A stretch of DNA of 21,039 bases. Origin: a virus. Positions within the stretch are counted from its first letter, which is position 1, and each line of letters begins with the position of its first letter. Positions 12,601 to 18,300 of this stretch are shown one piece after another. Position numbers and translations under genes: made by a program. The stretch lies in the IMG/VR virus record IMGVR_UViG_3300009187_000606, positions 1 through 21,039 of that record. The stretch is one strand, 5' to 3'. Under the pieces are notes generated by a model that saw only the letters and a list, made by a program, of their open reading frames with translations, made no database searches and was not told where the DNA came from.

Positions 12601-15114
12601 CCATTCTAAACCATCATACCAAACACTTTTTCCTGCATAATTGTAACCATTAATCACAACAGCTTGATCACCGACTAGAATCTCACCATTTGGTGCTTCG
12701 CTTAATGTAAGAACAGGTGTTGTCCCTGATATAACAGAATATCTAGCAATATATATTTTTGTTCTAACAGCAGGATCAGTTGCTGCTGCAAATACTACTC
12801 TAGCCCCATTGAATAATGAATAGTTATTAACTGGATCGGGAACAGCTATTAAAGATGCGGTAGTAGTTCCTGTAAAAAAACTATATGAGATAGTATCCCA
12901 TACTACTTCTAAAGTCAAAGTAGTTGTCCCTGAAACAGAAGATATTTGTGTTTCAGGTGGTAATAAATTTGTTGAATCTGTTATGTACTGACCTACTTTG
13001 AAAGTACCTGTTACGTCAGCACCATCGATAGTTATTACAGTGCTTTGTGGAGTCCAATAAAACTGCATTGTTCCAGTGCCAGTAGAAAGGTCAAATACAC
13101 CTCCACCTTTAGTTTCTGAAATTGTAAATTTAGTACTGCTAACTACTTCTGAAACATAGTAATATTCACCCGCAACAATATTACCAAACACTGCTCCTGA
13201 GCTAATAGTAAATCTTACTAAATCGTTAACTCTAAATCCTGAAGTACTGCTGCATGTAATTTCGTCAGTCGTGCCATTAGTAGATGTGGCAGTGCGTGAA
13301 CTTGTATATGTAGTTGTAGCAATTGTAGCGGTATAGTCTGTATATACCTGAACATCAGGGTAATAATTCTCTTCGCCCGATACTAATAGCAAAGGATCGG
13401 TAGTGCGAAAATCTATAAAATTGAGAGGAGCTTTGCCTTCAGTACCTGAATCAAATAATCTTAAGTTTGGATAAAATTCAATGATAGGTCTTTTAGCTTT
13501 ATTATATTGAGAAGCATATAATAATATTGTAGGATCATTGTTGTATTCAGCAGTCGCTCTAATAACATCAATATGAAACCATCTATTGCTTCTAGACCAA
13601 GCATTTTTGCTTAATGCATTTCTAGCTATAGTAATATAATCAGGATCTGTGGGTATATAAGGTATACCTGACCAACCACCTATGTCCCATGGGGTAGAGT
13701 CATATGGCAAATAGACCGATGTTGAAAATGATTCAGGAACTATAAGACTTGATACAGGAATAAGTTCTATTGCTGTACCTACACCTTCAACATAAAAATC
13801 TTCAACTGTGTATGCTTCAGGGACGATATTACCTTGAAATTGTACTTTTAATCCATTGGTAAACGTAACACCATTGGAAGAAGTATATGTAGTTTTACCT
13901 AATATTTCAGTCACAACATTAATGGTATCAGTCGTATTACTGTCAATAAGTCTAATCATCCCTACTTTATCGCTTGAAGTACCATCTTGATAATAAAGCG
14001 TGTCTAACTCAGCACTTAAGTAAGGTATTAATGTAATAATCGTTGCTGTATTTCTAAAAAACTGTCTACCTGAATAATCAGTACCATATTGCGCGGTAAT
14101 CTTTTGATTAGTTGGAATACTGGTAGCAGGCGTAAGTTGTAATTGTGGATTAGAAGTAGATCCAATATAAGTAATTGTGAAAAATTGTGCGCTTACTAGT
14201 TGACCATAAGCCATTTCATTTGGATCACCTGTATTGTAAAACATAACAGTTAATCCATTTAGTGAAGTTACTCCATCAATATCATTTAGAGTGTTTAGAT
14301 AACTTCCATTTACTTGAGAGAAAGGAAGTATACTTACTACACTAACAGTATTATTACCTGGTAAATTATATTCGTCTTGTGCATTTTTAGCAGGCACAGT
14401 AAAAGTCACAACACCTGTAGTAGCACCGTTGTTAACAACTCCTAATACATCTCTGGTTTGTACATTTGGTTGAGTAATACTATAACCTGTAATACCCGGT
14501 TGACCCTGAATCCAAAACTGAGTTGGTTGATCTACAGTAAAGGTATAAGTACCGCCGCGTAATAAAGTTAAAGTTGGGTTTCCTAATGAAGTTCCTGCAG
14601 GTTCTGTAGCAATTTCATAAGAGTTTGCGCCGTCGATCACATAATATTGTTCTGACGAATATGCAATAGCAGATGTTACTACTACTGGAGGAAGACCTTC
14701 AGGCAACCAGTAATACTGATGAAAGTTAACATTTGTATCTAAATTAGTAAATGAATCCCAAGAATAAAATTCGCTATTAAAAAGTCGGTTATTATTATTT
14801 GTTATCCCACCTTCTAATTTAAGAGCATCTAATATTCCAGGATAGCTTATGAAATCTTGTGCAACATCTTGATCGGTTTTTCTAAACACAACACCTGGAT
14901 CAAGTTGGTAATCTGTTCTAACTTTTGTTGGTTCAGTTACATAATAATCTTTAGCATTAATTCCATATCCAACTCTAGTACCAATATATCCCTGAATTCT
15001 TTCAACAGAAGGTTGTGCAACTAGTTGGTCTAATGTTGCTGCTAAGAATTGAGCGTTAGTCGGAGTTTGAAATATCTCTGGGAGAAAATCTAAAGTTCTT
15101 ATTTTTGTGGCCAT
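1..15114 (-). CDS. Giant modular virion structural protein (tail/baseplate appendage), 3' end outside window
   Basis: ATG at 15114 opens a frame with no stop to position 1, giving 5038 codons, and the C-terminus lies outside the window. It starts MATKIRTLDFLPEIF and has FLAATLDQLV near residue 23. Segments I recognise from giant structural proteins of aquatic T4-like phages are PDYITIAR...WSRSNRWFH...AKRPIIEF (about 491-560), VNQPPLFDVFD..G.SFGD (about 845-870), YIPNTPTKLGLYPAF then IKGHDGS (about 1280-1319), YWRGVYQWYYDTT..LTPWQMLGF (about 1427-1457), RPRQSFFLFRLLAVKNYL (about 3409-3427) and EVKPYHVVFKEF (about 3642). A seven-bladed FG-GAP propeller spans about 2350-3125, YYV beta modules about 3880-4625, and kelch-like repeats run from about 4832 on. 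No signal peptide or membrane segment was noticed. The start lies five bases after the tandem TAA closing the gp6 frame; only a weak AGG lies upstream, so translational coupling is likely. Its place just after gp6 suggests the N-terminus docks on the wedge (inference). Function is probably adsorption or fibre-like; exact role unknown. Confidence 0.88.
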   Translation of the reverse strand, partial: MATKIRTLDFLPEIFQTPTNAQFLAATLDQLVAQPSVERIQGYIGTRVGYGINAKDYYVTEPTKVRTDYQLDPGVVFRKTDQDVAQDFISYPGILDALKLEGGITNNNNRLFNSEFYSWDSFTNLDTNVNFHQYYWLPEGLPPVVVTSAIAYSSEQYYVIDGANSYEIATEPAGTSLGNPTLTLLRGGTYTFTVDQPTQFWIQGQPGITGYSITQPNVQTRDVLGVVNNGATTGVVTFTVPAKNAQDEYNLPGNNTVSVVSILPFSQVNGSYLNTLNDIDGVTSLNGLTVMFYNTGDPNEMAYGQLVSAQFFTITYIGSTSNPQLQLTPATSIPTNQKITAQYGTDYSGRQFFRNTATIITLIPYLSAELDTLYYQDGTSSDKVGMIRLIDSNTTDTINVVTEILGKTTYTSSNGVTFTNGLKVQFQGNIVPEAYTVEDFYVEGVGTAIELIPVSSLIVPESFSTSVYLPYDSTPWDIGGWSGIPYIPTDPDYITIARNALSKNAWSRSNRWFHIDVIRATAEYNNDPTILLYASQYNKAKRPIIEFYPNLRLFDSGTEGKAPLNFIDFRTTDPLLLVSGEENYYPDVQVYTDYTATIATTTYTSSRTATSTNGTTDEITCSSTSGFRVNDLVRFTISSGAVFGNIVAGEYYYVSEVVSSTKFTISETKGGGVFDLSTGTGTMQFYWTPQSTVITIDGADVTGTFKVGQYITDSTNLLPPETQISSVSGTTTLTLEVVWDTISYSFFTGTTTASLIAVPDPVNNYSLFNGARVVFAAATDPAVRTKIYIARYSVISGTTPVLTLSEAPNGEILVGDQAVVINGYNYAGKSVWYDGLEWLQAQQKNTVNQPPLFDVFDENGISFGDKAVYVGSSFIGSKLFAYGIGTGTKDQVLGFPIRYSTVANIGDISFDVSINTDTFDYVSNFQPITQNVNTGYVYNYETRSLYNRELGWQTAVSPSIQYQVFEFDYNITDPQVFFTCDVAVNNTSATNWPVIKVLINNVLLPSTDYEYTVNNNSTVVHILVDILVDTVVQILLFSNQVSTTAYYSIPINLSNNPLNANLEIANVGDIKNQYQTIFYNNPNTTGQVFGSNNYRDLGNLVPWGDRIIQNSASLVLPGAFLRKPNQNIFNALMFNSREYIKFKTLLVDTVNNTDYTQRFNPSTILDDALTQINQVKIQSQPFFWSDMIPSKSPYIINSYTYTTPSIAPTYPLSQVYNFSTANYSGVLVYLSTTISNVTITKQLVTNQDYIISTTTPSLTIISPLQNGAVITIKEYNQTYGSYIPNTPTKLGLYPAFIPEVVLDSDYAQPTYFIKGHDGSYNKLYGTYNTNLGVLVDFRDQALLEFELRVYNNLKLSTSVPISQYDIIPGFFRETAFTNGEILEIYSKMFLNWVGQNRIDYKKQLYNKNDQFTFNYYQSGNKINQEPIYQGYWRGVYQWYYDTTTPNLTPWQMLGFQEQPSWWETRYGPAPYTSNNLILWNDLAAGIDWNDGNPVVLEQFVRPQLLQVIPVNSAGELLSPFNAIVGNYTASTFQHDWKVGDEGPAELSYRRSSSWPFDLMRIYALTEPTQFFNLCADLDNYKFNTEFNQYLVNNRSHLVPANIQVYGTGTPKTSYMNWVVDYEKQLGVDATQNIIDLLNNLDVRLVYRVAGFTDKNLINFYIEKATPNSTNASLLIPDASYQVLLYDNQPFDRIIYSSVIVQITSEGYLVFGNSQTQAYFTTLKPKFTGINEVVNVETLTVKLATDYYDEEVIVPYGTLFYTVQEVAQFLTSYGAYLRAHGMVFDEIQSGIEVSWNQMVSEFLYWVQLGWENGSLETINPAAGYLKINRDGYIVQPLTIRQENFILNQNLYPIQATDLNVLRDGTLFLARPVNNGDSLAYGQFNIGNLEDGIVFNNVTLFDDVIYDLVTGSRQLRIYVRGSKTAAWDGTLTASGFILNQDNILQWNKDITYTKGSIVLYKNKYWVALRIVQPSATFNEQNWRKTEYDQIQKGLLPNSSTRSYESTLYYDSNKANIEEDADLLSFSLIGYRPRDYLTTVDLTEITQINVYKNLIKNKGTLNAASAFKGATLPQGGIDYDIYENWAIKAGEFGGVLNTNFVEFKISESLMTGNPSIVALTNGAPTVGAEQEIPLYSLFNYGRSINDPDILAVTPINQPSTLYPDAGYVNYNDVRMSSYFYANLPTAVNQNGTVIPLSDFYVREYVWLASYLGTWQVYTPASIGPITQALNNLNGTVTITFANQHNLSQYNIFAIINLNAAINGYYIATQIVDPFRVIINLNLDPNIRLATGLGVGLSFQTQRVATPADINNLNLLNAEFIKNTVWVDTYSTGDWAVLRKSINYQYEQEFNKLNSSTYGSAVATGTKLGYLVGDSGVGEVYRYTYNEVLQTYQLVQTITGNRSFGTTISHAGDLYVISEPTTNYSFSVDPTYWAWDISAEGGTHSFTVTPSTWTWNTSVASGPITTPTLTPTLTSTLTSTLTSTTNSTPAVYLYILENNVLSDDLILYQNPITGPANTTSWGAATAISGDKNWLYISDYDNNSVYVYRRNNFSTPAGFFIVGKTYTITDLGTTDFTLVGATNNIVGLSFIATGVGSGTGSATNTTYRYITVIDGNELSLTTVGDNFGYSISTDYYGQTVTIGAPNQTVNSITNAGAAYLFSRSVQNVEVQVNTTPGLPQVFRLGWNHVTARTAVFQTSSSNNTITCAASTRRFNVNDPVIFYGTVYPNSNISFNQIYYIHSIVNDTTFRIKVSKEQLNPYQLTNSNGNGMIASVQTVPIYVSLNGTIVADNQYGIAGSSLYYVGTLTAGDIINISGNKFTYFQQLTNPNNYTIGSQFGLASANNLQSTEILVSAPFQINNQVEEGGIFRYTNGGTSYGQIFGTAICNVTATIPILLNGYLVLIPEGNATVAANAINSNKVTNITATTSGSNNEYLVISLINQDLAIPNASLSLTVFDINTLTELGITVYTKTQTVSCPHLGERNQFGTTIKFNEQNSFVASAPVGSRYSSTTFDFTDDENFTNDTVFDNNATQWVDIFVNAGAVYMFDYLSVYNENINNTGDYVLAQNANARNIDYGKQPYYGTALDFNNYSVIVGAPLFRPDYVNGQVVTFLNTSGEKDWSLYRSSSPIVDINRIQNSQLFSALTNETLINLDYIDPLQGKLLGAVSENIDYVSNVDPANYNNQNNLKWGVTNVGQLWFDTSNVRFVNYHQNDLVYNSQYWGTVFPGSDVAVYSWISSIDLPINYQGPGTPYDVTLYCTQFDLNANNVLAPVYFYWVRNTNIIFTKLGNTLSDSIIETYIRSPKNSGISYFAPLLPNTFGLYNSGDYINVNDSVFHIGYSTGTNDDVGHTSYDLIRADYADDFLSGLPRYGANVEPQYLYRRFLASMSGVDDSGQVVPDPFLPIAVRSGVQVRPRQSFFLFRLLAVKNYLTYANEILAQFPIIELSPQATFLYKSGPFYNTADYWEYVNWWATGYDNNTKASVQVPLYSDLSTLSVAFGTIAEVTTNGNGNSETYIYTVDGVWVRIGLTNGTIAFKSSLWDYAGANTGFGGNYFDTTPYDQYPSTETYYILRALNEQIYIDDFVIYRNKSLILIFEYIVAETSETQNYLPWLNKTSLVDVTHTLRELKPYEVFSSDNQDFLYGYLNEVKPYHVVFKEFLFKYTKTEPYLMNVTDFDLPAQYVASDAQFISPELVYSNPSSDSQFLPENPIWNQQEYTQWYQNYGLSITGHPDFNIATLESYISINTTEIAVSNINGFPVAGTVKIGTELISYETVNRETYTLGGLSRGLNGTPINNHLPGELIYTDLPPVLVVYGSHSYTEPPRVTAYIDTSIYPAPRVPAVFAAVMNVDSVLEIEVINPGSGYAVLPTIVVDPAETYTFGSGSVNVILNTITLEAPNLVTGDQVQYEVGVATTAIGPLVDGEWYYVNVLSSTPVTTIALYTSYDDAINDNFRINFNSTGTGSSQSLNLGARAFAITNSTPVRENIITMRFDRTSYEPQVVEWLPEQFYGASYAGNYNQISSSAIQLESTSPPIGSVLASGQGIGLEIDQVENQVIYSWSGFPRRVTNTYSGSNTIRLNPYDGGVGEPTASGSTIGFYVGMPIKIDGASIGGIITDVTYYVQSIVSDVLFTISQTESGSVYPLTTATAAADTVTLYTAQVINQAILTVNYPGILEVTSIEDSNIITVPLNPTGTGGTNGFYVNMPIFFTGDVFGNIIANEVYYVHTICSSQTFTISTQTDPVVYTLANTVATGNLVTLTNQTMDLAVNDTVIFTNFVFTSGNFIVGQTYTIVSLGTTDYTLIGAPFNAIGITFTATGVGTGTGTASSTVFGNIVSGQLYYVAGVSGANSFSVKEQINSSVFTLINSQGTGLVTAQADAVDLAVSTGTMTVNCNLPISPGQITGQQFSMYTTSGQYPNISGSVSNLITRTLPATLAGSNRIPMTYTSGGATNIYVNMPLKFARAIGGLSAGPTVYYVKEVGTTTFPVTNTNAPSTVGVVTGSIAGYVLTVTSVTSGLIVNGATITGTGVVAGTTIISQLSGLPNSTGTYQVSSSQTVSSTSITATISYLTIPSTYSTNVLYPGMPVVFDALSIGGVDLNTEYFVLSIISATRFSISLAPGGEAVIMSTGTGNYMRCTGQDYITVSATQGGSVIPLIGSTTSSNSFTFTQYPILSPVFDVSWILGGYNVVITNPGLGYAVSNTITIPGTLIGGTTNNNLTITVNKLQEYAPNQSYGAVADVITAGVVPTQATKYFLKAVAPNQLAVYSNSQLTVPVSGINFPYYGTTQTTVTGTIGTSVFSVDPTTWTWNVLAQGGTYSFTAAPSSWTWNISAPSGSGKAIFGFGVAGSITNVTNLVNEAGVVAIDTLSVGTARYGLAAAGYGGDKAIFGFGLTSSAVSITNLVSNTGVVAADQTALTGTPRYYLAAAGYGTDKAIFGFGATDIAAISITNLVSNTGVVAVDQTALTGTARRNLAAAGYGTDKAIFGFGFTGTIGGVVSTTNLVNNLGVVAADQTALTGTARVGLAAAGYGGDKAIFGFGLTS
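623..735 (-). repeat. WTWN module, distal copy (paired with 7742-7854)
   Basis: It encodes FSVDPTTWTWN, then GGTYSFTAAPSSWTWN. Each copy is itself two 20-residue units, with the WTWN half-motifs exactly 60 bases apart. My hand alignment to 7742-7854 gives about 92 identical bases of 113, and the copies lie 2373 codons apart in the same frame. This copy sits directly before the first kelch-like unit and appears to replace that unit's usual LAAAGYG lead-in. I do not recognise a named family; an aromatic beta-hairpin that binds a surface or glycan is only a guess. Confidence 0.8.
1240..3480 (-). repeat. Array of divergent YYV...FTIS beta modules in the giant protein
   Basis: At least six related modules lie in this stretch, each reading roughly 'MPI.F.....FGNI..G..YYV..I.SS..FTIS....G'. 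Clear examples are VFGNIIANEVYYVHTI..SQTFTIS near 2400-2560, IGGIITDVTYYVQSIVSDVLFTIS near 2690-2860, LVDGEWYYVNVL near 3330-3400 and LNTEYFVLSIISATRFSIS near 1260-1345. More distant members lie near 13080-13300 (VAGEYYYVSEVVSSTKFTIS) and 6870-7000 (FNQIYYIHSIVNDTTFRI). The stretch also holds NPGSGYAVLPTIVV (about 3500-3560) and a second GYAV motif near 1030-1060. A G..GTTI-type segment (TGTGVVAGTTIISQL) lies near 1500-1650. Such short beta modules are common in aquatic phage fibres; ligands are unknown. Confidence 0.7.
2146..2283 (-). repeat. 46-residue VG.TYTI...GTGTA module, copy nested in a YYV module
   Basis: It encodes GNFIVGQTYTIVSLGTTDYT, then LIGAPFNAIGITFTATGVG and TGTGTAS. It shares 30 of 46 residues with the copy at 7321-7458 by hand alignment. 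The flanks are the two halves of one YYV module: VIFTNFVF before it, and VFGNIVSGQLYYV after it. Intact YYV modules elsewhere read straight from a '..F' strand into FGNI..G..YYV. The module therefore looks inserted into a pre-existing domain. Similar VG.TYTI..VGTTDFT..GA sequences are common in aquatic phage structural proteins; their role is unknown. Confidence 0.8.
7321..7458 (-). repeat. 46-residue VG.TYTI module, copy nested in propeller blade three
   Basis: It encodes GFFIVGKTYTITDLGTTDFT, then LVGATNNIVGLSFIATGVG and SGTGSAT. It matches the copy at 2146-2283 at 30 of 46 residues. It follows SVYVYRRNNFSTPA, the end of a blade's outer strand, and is followed by TYRYITVIDGNEL and then the next blade's FGYSIS. 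This places the module between two strands of a propeller, a different host domain from the other copy. Confidence 0.8.
7682..7729 (-). repeat. Four tandem 12-base repeats encoding a Thr/Pro/Leu linker
   Basis: Four head-to-tail copies of gttaaagtagag (plus strand) are present: the first two identical, the last two ending ggt and ggc. On the coding strand they give TPTLTPTLTSTLTSTLTS. Being a multiple of three, copy-number change would keep the frame and only lengthen or shorten the linker. It tethers the WTWN module to the second half of the split propeller blade. Confidence 0.9.
7742..7854 (-). repeat. WTWN module, proximal copy inside a propeller blade
   Basis: It encodes SFSVDPTYWAWDISAEGGT, then HSFTVTPSTWTWN: two 20-residue half-units 60 bases apart. 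About 92 of 113 bases match 623-735. The module follows FGTTISHAGDLYVISEP and, after the Thr/Pro linker, the blade resumes with AVYLYILE. It therefore occupies the loop between the two strand pairs of one FG-GAP blade. Confidence 0.82.
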
Positions 15115-15119
15115 AATTA

Positions 15120-15317
15120 TTATCTTGCCTGTAATTGGACTTGCGTCAGGGCTGGTATTACTAGTACATCATTTGATGTCGCTGCGTTGACAAAAATTTG
15201 ATAAGGGGCACATTTTATCTCATACAAATTTCCAAATGTCAACGTAGGGTCATTAGGAACTAAGACGGCTGAACTAATAAGGGCACCTATTTCAGAATGT
15301 AAGTAGGCACTTAACTA
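15120..15317 (-). other. In-frame continuation of gp6 beyond its amber codon (64 codons)
   Basis: The TAG at 15317-15315 is followed in the same frame by 64 sense codons starting LSAYLHSEIGALISSAVLVP, then FGNLYEIKCAPYQIFVNAA and ending TQVQLQAR, closed by TAA TAA. The frame has no ATG or GTG, so an independent gene is unlikely. From memory of gp6-like proteins of aquatic T4-like phages, the C-terminus commonly reads 'FGETFYFTEL.AYIH...', with Glu where the amber stands. One G-to-T change (GAG to TAG) would explain it. The extension also fills the 200-base gap and ends five bases before the next ATG, as tightly packed phage genes do. The alternatives are readthrough, a nonsense mutation, or a sequencing or assembly error. 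Confidence 0.75.
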
Positions 15318-18300
15318 TGAAAAATAGAAAGTATCGCCGAAATGACAATTATTTATATTAAAATAATTATTCATTGTGGTTAACACTGCGCTACGAATTT
15401 CACTGTCGCTAGCATTAGTATTAGAAGTTTTAATTACTTTAATAGTTGCCCTTAACTGTGCTGGTGCTTTTGGTCCAAACAAGGGTTGAAAAATAACACT
15501 GTTTAAAATAACAGAATCACTAATCATCTTATAATCATTTACTTGACCATATGCTTGACTTAACTCATTGATAGTTGGTCTATCAGGCTCAGGTATAGTA
15601 TTAGTAGTGTCTACTATATAATTAGTATATGCTGTATAGTAAGCTTGAGTTACAACATATAAGTCTATAATATTTGTGGTAGCTGGATCAATTCTAGTTG
15701 TATTATTAGAATTGTGTCTATATTGGAATTGTAATCCTTGACGACCCGGCTTCATTGAATACTGAGGTTGTGCTACTAAAGTATAGTACGGGGTAGTTAC
15801 TGTAGTACTCTGAACAGTAGTATAAAATAGATTATCTGTATAAGCGTAAAATATTTGACCTAATGGATAATCATACTTAATAACTTCAATTGAATTCATC
15901 GTAGGATATTGATAAACAACATCTGTTGTAGTAATAAGTTGATATCTAGCTAAATTTATTGGATCTTGAACAAGTTCAAAGAAAGCGTATATACCAAAAT
16001 TCTGAGCACCTGTTACATAACCTGTTACTGTATTAAAGAAATCAGGATCAGTAATAATAAGTCTGTTATTAACATCAGTTGCAGATACCTGAACTTCATA
16101 ATCATCTATATATCCATCAGCTAACACTGTTTGACCCACAATATTTACTTGAACATTTGAAGCTAACGGATAATTTGAATTAGGTTGTGTATTAGTAGCT
16201 AAAACATTTATAAAATCTTGTAGAATTTTACCAGTAAATGGGTCATAAACTAGTTTATCTCTTTCAAAAGAAAATCTGGTATCATATACACTACCAAAAT
16301 AATATATTAAAGATTTATAAGATACTGAGTATCTATTATTACCTAAACTTAAAAAATTGATAAAGTAGCTAGGATCATTATAATCAGCAATAGACCATCT
16401 GTCTTCAACAATAGTCAACCCATTATTAAACACTAGAGAAAAGCTTTGCTGTAATTCTATTCTGATAATACATTCTTGAATAATTTCATTACTAAATGTA
16501 TTACTAAAAGCTGGAATCACTTGAGTTAAAATGGCGCCTGTTGGGACATAACCATTTAATGCGACAGGGCCTGTTCCGTTTGAGAAAGATCCATCACCTT
16601 GATTAAATCCATCTCCAATTACATTTAAAACACTAGTCCAAAAATAAGTTGCATTAGACGGGCCAGCAATGCCCGATACCAATCTATTATTTGAATCAAA
16701 GTAATAACCTGATGGTGCAACAAATTTAACTAGAGCACCGGGTGTTATATACTTTACATTGTATCCTGAAAAAGATCCAACTGGAATAGGTGCATTAGTA
16801 CCATTAATAATATTATAATAATAACCAGTTAAAGAATTAGCATCAACTGTACTAGTTTGCCAATATACTGTGCCATCGCCAGTAGATGTATTTACATTGT
16901 ATCTAGTATAATTTTGTAGATAATATTGAGTTGTTTTATTTAATAATAATTCAGATGCCAAAGTGTCCGTTAAAAAAGTAATGATGTTACTAGTATCATT
17001 CACAGTAAGAATCAAATTACCATCTGCATCATCTAAATATAATCCACCATCACTAGCGAAAGAATTTAAACTACTGTATTTTCCTGTTGGATCTAATAAA
17101 TCTAAATTTTTAGAAACACCAATTGAACTTCTATTAATCGCTTTACTTTTAATTATAGAACTGTATAGAGTATAAGGAAAGTTATTATAATCTTCCCCGT
17201 TTACCATACGATTCTGTGTATAGTAGCGAGTAGGAGCACGTAGTTTGATTTGTGGTAAAGTCTCTCTAGACTGAGCATTAGAAACAGGAGTTGGTAATTG
17301 TAAACCAATGGTTAGAGTTTCAATTCTGTTCAATCTACTTAAATAAGAAAATGCAACAGTTATACCCTGCATTTCTGAAGGATCAATGGTATATGTCAAT
17401 CCATTAGAAGAACGAACATATGCTCTGAAATTACCAACTGGTATGGCTGAGAATATTCCATCACCAAAATTGTAGTTAACTACGTCATTAAAACCTGATC
17501 CTACCGAAAAGATTCTTTTCTCACTAGAAGCTGTTTGTAGGTATGCATTAGCATATACATTTTCAACTTTAACCCATGGACTTAGTCCGCCATTAGCTGC
17601 ACTTATTTGATATAACCAAGTATCTGTATTATTAACACCTTGAATGTCAATGTTGACTACTTGATTTGAAATTTGTTGCTGTAGTGTAAAATCGTAATTT
17701 TGTAAAATACCTTGTTTAAAATAGAAAAAATAACCTGTATTTGGACTACCATATCCCAATTTATCGTTTCTATATAACATGTTGAATCTACCTGTTGGAG
17801 CAGGTGGAATTTCATACAAATAATCTTCATCTAAACTTGTTACACTAACAAGTTCAAAATTCATAGTTAAACCATTTACTGTAGAAGAAAATGGTGCTAT
17901 TGGTAAAGTTCCTTGAGGAATATTTATAGCATATTCGCTAGTAGTAATACCTAATAAGTCTGCGGTATTACCCGGACGGCCAACTTTTTGCGTGTTAATT
18001 AGGGTAGAATTGACAATTGTATTGTACTGCTCTAACCAATTTGGGTTAGCTGGGTCATTCCAAAGTATAGTTAAATTACCTAAGTTAACACCATTCAAAT
18101 CAGTGATATTTTCAGTAGTGTTAATACTTGTTATCTTTAAAAACCCTTGTGCAGCTAGATTTCTTTTAGGTGTATAGCTTACTAAGTTAGCAAGCTTGAC
18201 TACTGAATCTCTGCGTTCAGCAGTATCAATGAAATTTTCTCTAGTATTTAAATCATTTCGGAAAGCCAGACCTTGGCCCATAAAAGCCATAACGTCTAGT

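Noticed and set aside
1-15114. Genome-wide reassignment of TAG to an amino acid
   Set aside because: No in-frame TAG was found in the giant frame. A recoded phage would be expected to use TAG many times in 5000 codons.
15120-15314. Separate small gene between gp6 and the giant gene
   Set aside because: The frame has no ATG or GTG start and runs directly on from the gp6 stop in the same frame, so continuation of gp6 explains it better.
15350-15357. Exact TATAAATA on the minus strand, a possible late promoter for the giant gene
   Set aside because: It lies within the gp6 coding sequence. Several such octamers are expected by chance at this AT content, and another sits mid-gp6 at 17921-17928.
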